A model generated the notes under the pieces. It was not told the DNA's origin and searched no databases. It worked only from the letters and a program-made list of their open reading frames with translations. Both the position numbers and the translations under genes were made by a program. Below, one piece after another: positions 9,016 through 17,606 of a stretch of 64,000 nt of DNA; position 1 is the first letter of the stretch, and the number at the start of each line of letters is the position of its first letter. The stretch comes from a bacterium 0.1xD8-71 (GTDB lineage Bacteria; Bacillota; Clostridia; Lachnospirales; Lachnospiraceae), in the NCBI GenBank assembly GCA_003612405.1, contig RAYR01000001.1, positions 186,001-250,000 of the forward strand, given 5' to 3'.

Positions 9016-9253
9016 CGAAAAGACGGTCGTATTTGCGGAAATGAACCCGGTCGGGCGCGACGAATTCCAGTCGGCGGGCGTGAACGGGTACAAGGCGGAA
9101 TGTCAGTTTGTAATATGGGCGGAGGAATACGACGAACAGCCGGAACTTCTGGCAGGAAATAAGCGTCTGACGATCTATCGGACATACGGCGCAAGACCGG
9201 ACGGGAAGATCGAACTGTACGCAGCGGAACGGGTGGGGAATCATGGTCGTTAA
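8963..9253 (+). CDS. Head closure / head-tail joining protein
   Basis: A 96-residue, mostly beta protein. The Trp/Glu-rich middle (CQFVIWAEEYDEQPELL) and KRLTIYRTYGARPDGKIELYAAER match the SPP1 gp16-like stopper family that plugs the filled head and joins it to the tail. A GGAGGAAGGGGG stretch inside the previous gene serves as its ribosome binding site. It overlaps the next gene by 11 bases. Confidence 0.75.
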   Translation: MMECQITLIHPGEKPEDDEKTVVFAEMNPVGRDEFQSAGVNGYKAECQFVIWAEEYDEQPELLAGNKRLTIYRTYGARPDGKIELYAAERVGNHGR

Positions 9254-9650
9254 GGTAAAGCCGGAACAACTGGACGAAGCAATCCGGGGACAGTTGGAAA
9301 CGTATAGCGCGGAAATTACGAAAAACATAAACGAAAATCTGAAAGAGGTCACCGAAACGACGGCGGAAACGCTGAAAAAGGGCGGAGCCTATAAAGAGAG
9401 GACGGGAAAATATACTCCCGATTGGAGCGTAACGGCAAGGAAAGCCGTATCCACAACACAGGGCGAACAGTATTCCGTCCATAACAGAAAACATTATCAA
9501 CTGACGCACCTTCTGGAAAAGGGACACGTCACAAGGAACGGCAAGCGGACGCGGGCGTTTGAACATATCCTTCCTGCAGAACAGGCAGCGGAGGAACTGG
9601 CGGTCGAAGCGGTCGAAAAAGCCGTCAGGAGCGCGAACGGGGGTATCTAA
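9243..9650 (+). CDS. HK97 gp10-like tail component
   Basis: A 135-residue protein. The pattern ERTGKYTPDWSV, then HNRKHYQLTHLLEKGH and a C-terminal FEHILPAEQ helix is characteristic of the HK97 gp10 family, required for head-tail joining in siphophages. It overlaps neighbours on both sides by a few bases, consistent with coupled translation. Confidence 0.85.
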   Translation: MVVKVKPEQLDEAIRGQLETYSAEITKNINENLKEVTETTAETLKKGGAYKERTGKYTPDWSVTARKAVSTTQGEQYSVHNRKHYQLTHLLEKGHVTRNGKRTRAFEHILPAEQAAEELAVEAVEKAVRSANGGI

Positions 9651-10003
9651 TGGGCGTTACATATGAAAGAATCATCGAACGGGCGGTCGCGTTGGGACTT
9701 CCGGTCGCGGAATATGAGTTCCGGGACACGAAAAAGAATCCCGCGCCGGATCCGCCGTTCCTGATTCACTTTAGTTCGGAGGATCAGACCGGGACAGACG
9801 CGGGAAACAGGATCAGAAAGATAAACGGTTCGATCGAACTTTACACGGACAGGAAGCCGGATCACGATCTGGAACGACGTATCGAACGGGAAGTCCTGTT
9901 TGACATTGATTTTCACAAAACAACAGTCCCGATCCAGTCGGAAAATATGTATCAGACGGCGTATGATTTTGACGTCGTTCAAAAAATTCAGAAAAAGGAG
10001 TGA
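9650..10003 (+). CDS. Tail terminator / tail completion protein
   Basis: A 117-residue protein placed between the gp10-like gene and the major tail protein, the standard slot of the tail terminator that caps the tail tube. NGSIELYTDRKPDHDLERRIE, read as two adjacent halves, fits the strand-helix layout of this family. The TAA/TG overlap with the previous gene suggests translational coupling. The assignment is mainly from position and size. Confidence 0.65.
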   Translation: MGVTYERIIERAVALGLPVAEYEFRDTKKNPAPDPPFLIHFSSEDQTGTDAGNRIRKINGSIELYTDRKPDHDLERRIEREVLFDIDFHKTTVPIQSENMYQTAYDFDVVQKIQKKE

Positions 10004-10011
10004 AGAAAGAA

Positions 10012-10836
10012 ATGGAAGAAAAGAAAGCACCTGAAAGAATTATTTTAGGATCCGGATATATTCATCTGGCGACGTTCAAGAAAGGACAGACGATCCCGGA
10101 ACCGCAGGACTTCTGCACCAAAGAGAACCGATATTCCTATATCAAAAACGGCGCGACGCTTGAATATACGAATGAGGTTCAGGAAGCGAAGGACGATATG
10201 GGAAAAGTGTCAAAGACGGTTATCACGTCCGAGGAAGTCACGTTAAAAGCGGGACTGATGACGCTGATCGGCGACACAATAGAAAAATTATGTGATACCG
10301 CCCGCGTTTCTGTATCGCAGGACGGAAAGTATCGCAAGACAAAGATCGGTGGCGTCGGGAACAGGAAGGGCGCGAAATACGTTATCTGTTTTCATCATGT
10401 GGATCCGGAGGACGGCGACATATGGGTTATGATTGTCGGTCAGAATCAGGCAGGGTTCACATTATCCTTTGCACCGTCCGACGCGACAGTCGTTGACGCG
10501 GAATTCAAGGCAATGCCGAATCTGGACGAGGAAGGAACGCTTGTTGATTACGTCGAAGAAATACTGACGGACGGCGATCCGGATCCGGAAACGTACAAGG
10601 TAGAACAGAATTTGACAAAGGTTTCTTCCACGTTTACGGGAACGTCGATCGGAGCGGGCGAAAAACTGACGGCGACACTGACAGCGGAAGCGGATCACAC
10701 AATCCAGACGCCGACAGTCACAATGAACGGTCAGGACGTCACGGCGACGGCGTGTGACAGCACAGAAGGAACCGTTACGATCGAAAGCGTGACCGGGGAC
10801 GTCATTATCACAGCGGCGGCGACGGCGAACGCGTAA
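10012..10836 (+). CDS. Major tail tube protein with C-terminal beta domain
   Basis: A protein of about 274 residues. Residues 1 to ~195 form the tail tube domain, with GKVSKTVITSEEVTLKAG and GGVGNRKGAKYVICFHHVDP typical of clostridial phage tail proteins. Residues ~205-274 are Thr-rich and beta, ending in TGDVIITAAATANA, and look like an Ig-like or repeat decoration domain. The ATG at 10012 is preferred to the GTG at 10000, because AAAGGAG ends at 10000 and can only serve the later start. Confidence 0.85.
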   Translation: MEEKKAPERIILGSGYIHLATFKKGQTIPEPQDFCTKENRYSYIKNGATLEYTNEVQEAKDDMGKVSKTVITSEEVTLKAGLMTLIGDTIEKLCDTARVSVSQDGKYRKTKIGGVGNRKGAKYVICFHHVDPEDGDIWVMIVGQNQAGFTLSFAPSDATVVDAEFKAMPNLDEEGTLVDYVEEILTDGDPDPETYKVEQNLTKVSSTFTGTSIGAGEKLTATLTAEADHTIQTPTVTMNGQDVTATACDSTEGTVTIESVTGDVIITAAATANA

Positions 10837-10857
10837 CAGGCAGCAGGACAAAAAGCG

Positions 10858-10900
10858 ATCCGGCGGTCGGGACTAAAAAACGCCCGTCGCCGGATTATTT
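10858..10900 (+). terminator. Strong hairpin after major tail protein
   Basis: ATCCGGCG pairs perfectly with CGCCGGAT, and an inner CGGG/CCCG extends the stem around an A-rich loop. Only a short T-rich tail (TTATTTC) follows. It probably attenuates transcription after the abundantly needed tail tube gene rather than stopping it fully. Confidence 0.55.
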
Positions 10901-10932
10901 CATTCAGGAAAAGAAAGGGAAAGGATCAGATT

Positions 10933-11268
10933 ATGGCAAACTTATCTTTTAATTTTAACAAAATCAAGCGGACATATTTCAACGTAACACTAAAGGACGG
11001 ATCCGTCCTTCAGGTAAAAATGCCTACAAAGAACACATTCGGAAAGGTTCAGGCATTGAACAGGCTTCAGCAGGACGAAAACGCGGACGTCGGCGACGTG
11101 ATCGACACTATGGCGGGCGTTATGGCGGACTGTCTGTCTAATAATTTGAACGGAATAAAAGTAAACGCGGAACAGATCGCGGATGATTACGACATAGAGG
11201 AAATGACGGCGTTTATCGCGGAATATTACGAAAAATTCGTCGGCGGGATCCAGAATAACCCAAATTAG
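10933..11268 (+). CDS. Tail assembly chaperone, gpG-like
   Basis: A 111-residue acidic helical protein between the major tail protein and the tape measure, the position of lambda gpG-type chaperones. These coat the tape measure protein before tail polymerisation. KMPTKNTFGKVQALNRL and the acidic middle fit this class. Its last sense codons, CCA AAT followed by TAG, form the CCCAAAT slippery heptamer in the right phase, so a fraction of ribosomes should shift to -1 and make the longer gpGT form. Confidence 0.85.
   Translation: MANLSFNFNKIKRTYFNVTLKDGSVLQVKMPTKNTFGKVQALNRLQQDENADVGDVIDTMAGVMADCLSNNLNGIKVNAEQIADDYDIEEMTAFIAEYYEKFVGGIQNNPN
11259..11265 (+). promoter_or_regulatory. -1 programmed frameshift slippery site CCCAAAT
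   Basis: The heptamer reads C CCA AAT in the gpG frame, which is the X XXY YYZ form needed for tandem -1 slippage. The zero-frame stop TAG comes immediately after. The -1 frame is open from here through the downstream reading frame, with no stop in between. Confidence 0.85.
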
Positions 11269-11540
11269 AGATCCCGCACTATCCGGGGCATAGCGGCGAC
11301 GACAAATTATTCTATACGCCGGACAGCGCGGGGGAAAGAATGGTCGTCGAATACACCGGATTAAACATCCGGGAGATCGGCGAAATGGATATCGACGAAT
11401 ATCTGTATTATTTCCGGGACGCCTTTATCCATAGCATGAACCAGACGGAGGAAGGGCGGAAATATTTAGAAAACGCCTATTATTACAAGCAAACAAAGCC
11501 GGATCGGGCGCGTCTGCGGGAGAAATTCGGCAAGAAATAG
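11265..11540 (+). CDS. gpT-like extension made by -1 frameshift
   Basis: The 91 codons read after slippage begin L-E-I-P-H-Y-P-G-H and run without a stop into the frame that has an internal ATG at 11340 and ends FGKK. The fused gpGT product would be 202 residues. The extension is charged and contains NIREIGEMDIDEYLYYFRDA, a helical segment of the kind that links chaperone to tail tube subunits. There is no good ribosome binding site before the internal ATG, which favours expression only as a frameshift fusion. Confidence 0.8.
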   Translation, partial: LEIPHYPGHSGDDKLFYTPDSAGERMVVEYTGLNIREIGEMDIDEYLYYFRDAFIHSMNQTEEGRKYLENAYYYKQTKPDRARLREKFGKK

Positions 11541-11555
11541 AACAGGGGCGATAAT

Positions 11556-14500
11556 ATGGCAGCAGGGGCGAATATAAAAGGGATCACAATAGAGATCGGC
11601 GGCGAAACGACGAAACTTGACAAAGCATTGTCAGGAGTGGAACGGACTTCAAAAACGCTTCAGAATCAGTTAAAAGCCGTTAATCAGGCACTTAAACTAG
11701 ATCCTAAAAATGTAGATTTATTGAAAGAAAAACAGGAAATACTTTCAAAGTCAATCGAAGCGACAAAGGAAAAGTTGCAGACGCTGAAAACGGCACAGGA
11801 ACAGGCGGCTGCGGCTTTTGCGCGCGGAGAAATAGACGAAAACCAGTATCGCGCCCTGCAGACCGAAATAACGAAAACGGAAACAGAACTGAAAAGATTA
11901 GAGGATGAAGCGAAAAACTTAAACCCGACGCTTCAATCTATCGGGCAAACAGTTCAGGACGTCGGGGACAAGTTTTCAAAAGCGGGGGAAAAGATAACAA
12001 AAGTCGGGGACGGTATGCAGTCGGCGGGAAAGGCTTTAACGCCCGTTTCAACGGCGATAACTGGCATAGGAACGGCGTCAGTAGCGGCAGCAATAAGTTT
12101 TGAGGACGCAATCGCGAAACTGTCTACAATCGCCGACACGTCAGAGGAAACAGGCGTCCCACTTCAGGAATTGCAGAATCAGATCATGGAGTTGTCAGAT
12201 CAGACAGGGATTTCTGCGTCTGAAATTGCTAATAATGTTTACGACGCGATTTCAGCGGGACAAAAAACCGGGGACGCCGTTAATTTCGTTTCAAACGCAA
12301 CAAAATTAGCGAAAGCAGGATTCACGGATTCCGGGGCGGCGTTGGATATCCTGACAACAGCAATGAACGCTTACGAACTGGAAGCGGATCAGGTAGGGCA
12401 TGTTTCCGACGTTCTGATAAATACACAGAATTTAGGAAAAACGACGGTCGATCAGTTAGCGGCTTCAATGGGTAAAGTTATCCCAACAGCAAAGGCGAAC
12501 GGCGTTTCAATCGAAAATCTGGCGGGAATGTACGCCGTTATGACGTCAAACGGCATAGCGACGGCGGAATCAACAACATATATGAATTCCATGTTGAATG
12601 AATTAGGGAAACAGGGAACCGCCGCCGCTAAAGCGTTCGCAGCAGGGACGGAACATATCAAGGAAGGCGGCTTGACTATGGCGGAAGCTATGGAACAAGG
12701 TTGGAGCCTGACGGACGTTCTGTCAATTCTGGATGAACAGGCGTATGAATCGGGGACAACAATCGGGAATATGTTCGGATCCGCTGAAGCAGGGAAAGCC
12801 GCAACTGTTCTATGGGACAATGCAACAAAATTAAATGACGCCGTGGAACAAATGGGAAATTCCGCAGGAGCGACGGACGAAGCATTCGCAAAACTTGACA
12901 CGACGTCGAATCAGGCGAAAATCGCGTTAAATGAGGTAAAGAACGCCGGGATCGATTTAGGGCAGACAATCCTTCAAATGGTTATGCCATATTTTCAGCA
13001 GTTCACGCAGAAAATAAAGGACGCGACGACGTGGTTTAAGAACCTGGACGATTCACAGAAACAAATGATCGTCAGGATCGCGGCGATTGTGGCAGCAGTC
13101 GCCCCCGCGCTTTTAATCGGCGGGAAAATAATTTCAGGCGTCGGGAAACTGACGTCAGGGATCGGCGGGATGATAACAAAAGTAGGCGGTCTGATCTCCA
13201 AAATGGGCGGACTGTCAGGCGCATTGTCTGCGCTTGCGTCCCCGGTCGGGATCGTGGTCGCGGCGATCGCGGCACTGGCGGCGGGGTTCGTGTATCTGTA
13301 TAAAACAAACGATGAATTCCGGGAAAAGGTAAACGCCGCCGTCGAAAAAGTCAAAAAAGCGTTTCAGGATATGGTCGTCAAGATAAAGCCGCTTCTGGAA
13401 AAATTAAAAGAAGCGTTTCAAAAACTGATGACCGCCCTGCAGCCGATATTTGAATTTATCTTGACATATATCGGGGCGATCGTGAACGGAATCATAAACG
13501 CCGCCGCCCCGATCATTTCGGCGATAACAAATGTCGTAGATTTTGTAACGAATATCATTTCGGCAGTATTCGCGTTACTGTCCGGCGATTTCGACGGATT
13601 TTTTAGTTACATAGGATCCGCGCTTCAAAACGTGGTCGATTTCGTGAAAAATATCCTGACGGCGTGGGTTAATTTTATAGTCGGATTTTTCGAGGGGTTC
13701 GGCGTCGATATCAAGAAAATTTTTTCGGATATCTGGAACGGGATCGTTTCAATTTTTCAGGGCGTCGGACAATGGTTTTCCGACAGGTTCACGGAAGCAT
13801 ACACGAACGTCACGAACGTATTTAAGGGAATCGGACAGTGGTTCGGGGCGCGTTGGACGGATATCAAGAACGCACTGGCAGCAGTCGCGACATGGTTTCA
13901 GACAATGTTCCAAAATGCGTACACGAACGTCACGAACGCATTTAAGGCGATCGGACAGTGGTTTTCCGCCCGGTGGACGGATATCAAGAACGTATTTTCA
14001 AACGTGGCGGAATGGTTCAGACAGAAGTTTCGGGCGGCATATGACAGCGTGACGGGGATATTTAAGAATATCGGTTCATGGTTCCAGACAAACGTAATTG
14101 ACAAGATCAAGGGCGTTTTCGACGGGTTCAGTCTGGCGGACGCGGGTTCCCGGATAATGAATTCGTTTGTAAATGCGATAAAGTCGATCCATATCCCGAA
14201 GTTATCGGTATCATGGGGAGAAACGGAAAAGACGATCGCGGGCGTGACGATCAAGGTTCCGGTTCCGTCGATTTCATGGAACGCGATCGGCGGCATTATG
14301 AAAAATCCGACTATTTTCGGAATGTTGGGCGGAAAATTGCAAGGCGGAGGGGAAGCCGGGGACGAAGCGATCCTGCCGCTTGACATATTCTATAAACGGA
14401 CGGAAGGGTATATCGACGACGCTATCGCAAGGGCGACGGCAGCAGTCCAGAGCAAAGACACAGGGAAACGCGGCGGCGACTACATCCAGAATATAAAGAT

Positions 14501-14594
14501 CGAAAGTCCGAAGCCGTTATCGGCGTATGAGGTCGCGCGGCAGACGCGGAACCAGACGCGGAACATGGTTCTTCGATTGCAGGGGGGACAATGA
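11556..14594 (+). CDS. Tail tape measure protein
   Basis: A 1012-residue protein. The N-terminal ~140 residues are coiled coil (KLEEx-type spacing, TLKTAQEQAAAAF). A PhageMin_Tail-type region has SFEDAIAKLSTIADTSEETG and repeated Asn-Ala-Tyr turns. Hydrophobic segments follow (about 508-530 and 565-590). A Trp-rich tandem repeat with a 40-residue period occupies about 745-850. The C-terminus resumes normal sequence. At about 1.5 angstroms per residue the tail would be roughly 150 nm, an estimate from known tape measures. Codon use in the first third looks more AT-rich than in flanking phage genes. Confidence 0.95.
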   Translation: MAAGANIKGITIEIGGETTKLDKALSGVERTSKTLQNQLKAVNQALKLDPKNVDLLKEKQEILSKSIEATKEKLQTLKTAQEQAAAAFARGEIDENQYRALQTEITKTETELKRLEDEAKNLNPTLQSIGQTVQDVGDKFSKAGEKITKVGDGMQSAGKALTPVSTAITGIGTASVAAAISFEDAIAKLSTIADTSEETGVPLQELQNQIMELSDQTGISASEIANNVYDAISAGQKTGDAVNFVSNATKLAKAGFTDSGAALDILTTAMNAYELEADQVGHVSDVLINTQNLGKTTVDQLAASMGKVIPTAKANGVSIENLAGMYAVMTSNGIATAESTTYMNSMLNELGKQGTAAAKAFAAGTEHIKEGGLTMAEAMEQGWSLTDVLSILDEQAYESGTTIGNMFGSAEAGKAATVLWDNATKLNDAVEQMGNSAGATDEAFAKLDTTSNQAKIALNEVKNAGIDLGQTILQMVMPYFQQFTQKIKDATTWFKNLDDSQKQMIVRIAAIVAAVAPALLIGGKIISGVGKLTSGIGGMITKVGGLISKMGGLSGALSALASPVGIVVAAIAALAAGFVYLYKTNDEFREKVNAAVEKVKKAFQDMVVKIKPLLEKLKEAFQKLMTALQPIFEFILTYIGAIVNGIINAAAPIISAITNVVDFVTNIISAVFALLSGDFDGFFSYIGSALQNVVDFVKNILTAWVNFIVGFFEGFGVDIKKIFSDIWNGIVSIFQGVGQWFSDRFTEAYTNVTNVFKGIGQWFGARWTDIKNALAAVATWFQTMFQNAYTNVTNAFKAIGQWFSARWTDIKNVFSNVAEWFRQKFRAAYDSVTGIFKNIGSWFQTNVIDKIKGVFDGFSLADAGSRIMNSFVNAIKSIHIPKLSVSWGETEKTIAGVTIKVPVPSISWNAIGGIMKNPTIFGMLGGKLQGGGEAGDEAILPLDIFYKRTEGYIDDAIARATAAVQSKDTGKRGGDYIQNIKIESPKPLSAYEVARQTRNQTRNMVLRLQGGQ
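13796..14045 (+). repeat. 120-bp tandem repeat inside tape measure gene
   Basis: The bases ACACGAACGTCACGAACG at 13801 recur at 13921. The following TTTAAGG..ATCGGACAGTGG and GGACGGATATCAAGAACG blocks recur at the same 120-base spacing, and a third, diverged unit follows. The translated unit carries IGQWF and RWTDIKN, a tryptophan-spaced motif usual in tape measure proteins. Confidence 0.85.
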
Positions 14595-14595
14595 T

Positions 14596-15471
14596 ATGTC
14601 AAAGAAAATTATCTGTAAAAATGAGGATGACGTTCAGATCGAATTCAGTTATGAGGACGACGCCGAATTTTTCCTGATATCATGCGACGGGATCTATTCA
14701 GTATCAAACAACGTCGTGACGTCTGAAAACACAATGACGGACGGTTCTACATATCAGGGATCCACAACGAAACAAAGGAATATTGTCATTACGGCGGAGT
14801 TTGATTCTGACTATCAGTCCCGCCGGGATTTCCTTTATAAGTCATTCAAACCGAAGTCGCCGGGGACATTCTACTATGAGGAAAACGACGAACAGCGGCA
14901 GATTGATTATATCGTTGAAAATATAGACATAGACGAAAAGGGCGTATGCAGGAACGCGGTTATTTCGCTAATATGCCCGGATCCGTTTTTCAAGGATCCG
15001 GCGGACACAACGGTCACTATGGCAGGGTGGGAGCCGCGTTTTGAGTTCGTTCACGAATTCACGGACGAACTGGAGGAATTCGGCGTCCGCGTCGCGGAAC
15101 TTGTAAAAAACATTGAAAATGATTCTGCGGCGGACTATATCGGGATCGAAGTCATCATGGAAGCGATAGGAGCGGTCAGGAATCCGGCGTTGTATCACTC
15201 ACAGCAGAATATCCATATTAAGATCGGGACGCCGGAATTTCCGTTTGACATGGAGCCGGGCGACGTCGTGAGGATAACGACGGGGACGAACGAAAAAAAT
15301 ATTTATCTGATAAAGGACGGAGAAACACAAAAAATAAACGAATATCTGGACGAAGAAAGCGAATTCATCCAGTTAGTACACGGATCAAATACATTTATCT
15401 ATGACGCGGATCAAGGCGTCGATTACCTGAACGTTACTATTATGTATCGGTTCCGGTATTTAGGAGTATAG
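14596..15471 (+). CDS. Distal tail protein (Dit-like)
   Basis: A 291-residue protein directly after the tape measure, the standard Dit position at the tail tip. It begins MSKKIICKNEDD, and VSLICPDPFFKDP-like residues near 120-140 are typical of the phage_tail/Dit family (here AVISLICPDPFFKDP). The C-terminal half is beta-rich with a galectin-like pattern. Translation starts just after the tape measure stop and GGGG lies upstream; an earlier in-frame ATG at 14527 lies inside the tape measure gene and was not chosen. Confidence 0.82.
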   Translation: MSKKIICKNEDDVQIEFSYEDDAEFFLISCDGIYSVSNNVVTSENTMTDGSTYQGSTTKQRNIVITAEFDSDYQSRRDFLYKSFKPKSPGTFYYEENDEQRQIDYIVENIDIDEKGVCRNAVISLICPDPFFKDPADTTVTMAGWEPRFEFVHEFTDELEEFGVRVAELVKNIENDSAADYIGIEVIMEAIGAVRNPALYHSQQNIHIKIGTPEFPFDMEPGDVVRITTGTNEKNIYLIKDGETQKINEYLDEESEFIQLVHGSNTFIYDADQGVDYLNVTIMYRFRYLGV

Positions 15472-15483
15472 GAGCGTGGAGGA

Positions 15484-16524
15484 ATGGAAGTCAGGATTTA
15501 CGGGCGGGATTTATTCAGGCGCGGGCAGATTGAAAACCAGACGTCGCTAATATGGACGCGGAAATTTTACGAACCGGGGACGTTTGAACTTCACGCCCCG
15601 ATTACGGACGAAAATCTGTCTTTATTGCAGGAGGGAAACATCATCGGAAAAAAAGGATCCGCCGAAGCCGGGATTATTGAGGATATCGAAAAAGAAGAAA
15701 GCGATATCAAAAACGAGATCACGGTAAAGGGACGGTTTTTGTCGTCATACATGGATAGACGCCTGATTAAAAGGACAGTCAATTTTTCAGGGAAAACAGA
15801 AGCCGCAATGCGTAAGTTATATTCCGGTTGCGTTCCGATCCCGCTTGTGGAGTTGGGAAGCCTGAACGGGTTCCCGGAAACGGTGGAATTTCAGGTCACA
15901 ATGAAAAATCTATTGACGTATGAAAGTAAATTATCAAGGGCGGGCGCGATCGGGTTCCGGTTCCGCCCGGATTTTCAGCGGCGGAAGATTATATTTGAAA
16001 CATATCAGGGAAAAGACCGGACGTTCAATCAACACACAAATAACCGCGTCGTGTTCTCTGAAAATTATAATAACCTGAATAATGCGATCTATCGCCGGAA
16101 CAGTCAGAACTTGAAAACATTCGCCATTGTTGGAGGTCAGGGAGAGGGCGACGCCCGGACATATTACGAATTAGGAGGGGGCGAAGGCTACGATTTACGG
16201 GAAGTTTTCGTTGACGCAAAGGACATAAACCAGGACGGACTGACGGCGGCACAATATAAGGCGGCATTATTACAGAGGGCGCAGGAAGCATTGAACGAAG
16301 CGATCGTATCGGAAACACTGGAATGTGAAACGGACGCGGCGATCAATTTTGTTTATAAAGAAGATTATGATCTAGGGGATATTGTGACGGTCAGGAAGAA
16401 AAAATGGAATCTTTACATGAACCAGAGGATCACGGAATTGTCAGAAGTCTATGAATACGGCGGAATGATCGTCGTCCCTACATTCGGGGATCCGCTTCCT
16501 GAAAAAATAAAGTGGGACGAATAA
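15484..16524 (+). CDS. Baseplate protein, Gp37-like (Tal position)
   Basis: A 346-residue protein resembling the siphovirus ReqiPepy6 Gp37-like family. It has a MEVRIYGRDLFRRGQIEN start, YEPGTFELHAP, and a C-terminal DLGDIVTVRKKKW strand typical of hub domains that dock to the tail tip. It occupies the tail-associated (Tal) slot between Dit and the receptor-binding genes. No peptidase or hydrolase motif is visible, so it is probably a structural hub. Confidence 0.78.
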   Translation: MEVRIYGRDLFRRGQIENQTSLIWTRKFYEPGTFELHAPITDENLSLLQEGNIIGKKGSAEAGIIEDIEKEESDIKNEITVKGRFLSSYMDRRLIKRTVNFSGKTEAAMRKLYSGCVPIPLVELGSLNGFPETVEFQVTMKNLLTYESKLSRAGAIGFRFRPDFQRRKIIFETYQGKDRTFNQHTNNRVVFSENYNNLNNAIYRRNSQNLKTFAIVGGQGEGDARTYYELGGGEGYDLREVFVDAKDINQDGLTAAQYKAALLQRAQEALNEAIVSETLECETDAAINFVYKEDYDLGDIVTVRKKKWNLYMNQRITELSEVYEYGGMIVVPTFGDPLPEKIKWDE

Positions 16525-16547
16525 AAGCGCAGAAAGGAGCGGCAACA

Positions 16548-17576
16548 ATGGCAAAAGAAAGAAGTTACGATTATTTTTGGAATTCGGATTCCGATCGGTA
16601 CTATGACGCGGATTCAATGGGGGACTGGCTTAGACCGTTCTTCCGAAACGGCATTTTTAACGGTCAAATGCAAGTCACGGCAAACGATAATATGTCCGTA
16701 ACGGTCGCGGCGGGATATGGCTATATAAACGGGAAACACAGGCATTTCCTGACGCCGACAACGCTTGATCTGGAAATAGCGTCCGGGACGCTTGACAGGA
16801 TAGACAGCGTGATTCTGCGGCGGAATGATACGGAACGCCGGATCCATTTAGTGATCGAAAAGGGAGGGAACGCAAAGTCCCCGGTCGCCCCTGCGCTGAC
16901 AAGGGAAGGGGCGGTTTATGATCTGAAACTGGCGGATATATATATCGCCGCCGGAACCGTAAAGATCACACAGGCAGAGATCACAGACACACGCATGAAC
17001 GCCGCCGTCTGCGGGTGGGTGGCGGCGACAGTGAAAGAAATAGACTTCACACAGATTCAGGCGCAATTTGACGCCTATTTCACGGCGTACAAGAAAAATA
17101 TTTCGGATCAGTATCAGGATTATATCGCCGCAATCCAGTCATTCAAGGATCAGGCGCAGGAACAGTACGATCTAATGGTTCAGGCGTTCAATACATACGC
17201 GGAACAGCAGAAGGAATTATATGAGGACTGGATCGCGGAACAGGAATCAGGGTTCGAGGAATGGAGCAGCGGGCAGCAGTCCGCCTTTGCACAGTGGCGG
17301 CAGAATCAGGAACAGGCGTTCAATAACTGGTATCTGAATAATACGGGGAAATGGACGAATGATTTTCTGAACTGGTTCGACGGGATCAAGGGCATTTTCG
17401 GGACGGATCCGGCGGGGGCGTTACAGAATGAGATCGAAACACTTCAAAACATCATATATTCGGGAGAAGTCCCGGCGGATCTGGTAACAGCAGACGGCGA
17501 CGAACTGGTAACAACGGACGGCGATCAGTTGATCGCGTTCTGGACGCTGAAAACGTCCGAAACGTGTCACTGTTAG
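16548..17576 (+). CDS. Baseplate/tail fibre-like protein with coiled coil
   Basis: A 342-residue protein. The N-terminal domain (1 to ~150) has GYGYINGKHRHF and DRIDSVILRRNDTERR, a common baseplate-anchoring domain. It is followed by a long Gln/Glu-rich coiled coil (about 175-285) with repeated W-aromatic turns such as EEWSSGQQSAFAQW. The short C-terminus has a duplicated TxDGDxL motif (VTADGDELVTTDGDQL). The ATG at 16548 has AAAGGAGC upstream and is preferred over the ATG at 16512. It lies immediately before the DGR target gene, so it probably attaches the diversified fibre to the baseplate. Confidence 0.7.
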   Translation: MAKERSYDYFWNSDSDRYYDADSMGDWLRPFFRNGIFNGQMQVTANDNMSVTVAAGYGYINGKHRHFLTPTTLDLEIASGTLDRIDSVILRRNDTERRIHLVIEKGGNAKSPVAPALTREGAVYDLKLADIYIAAGTVKITQAEITDTRMNAAVCGWVAATVKEIDFTQIQAQFDAYFTAYKKNISDQYQDYIAAIQSFKDQAQEQYDLMVQAFNTYAEQQKELYEDWIAEQESGFEEWSSGQQSAFAQWRQNQEQAFNNWYLNNTGKWTNDFLNWFDGIKGIFGTDPAGALQNEIETLQNIIYSGEVPADLVTADGDELVTTDGDQLIAFWTLKTSETCHC

Positions 17577-17606
17577 CATAAAAAGAAAAAGGAAGGAGTT
17601 AAAAAC

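Noticed and set aside
13796..14045. Possible CRISPR-like array
   Set aside because: The 120-base units are in frame, diverged, and encode the Trp-rich repeats of the tape measure protein.
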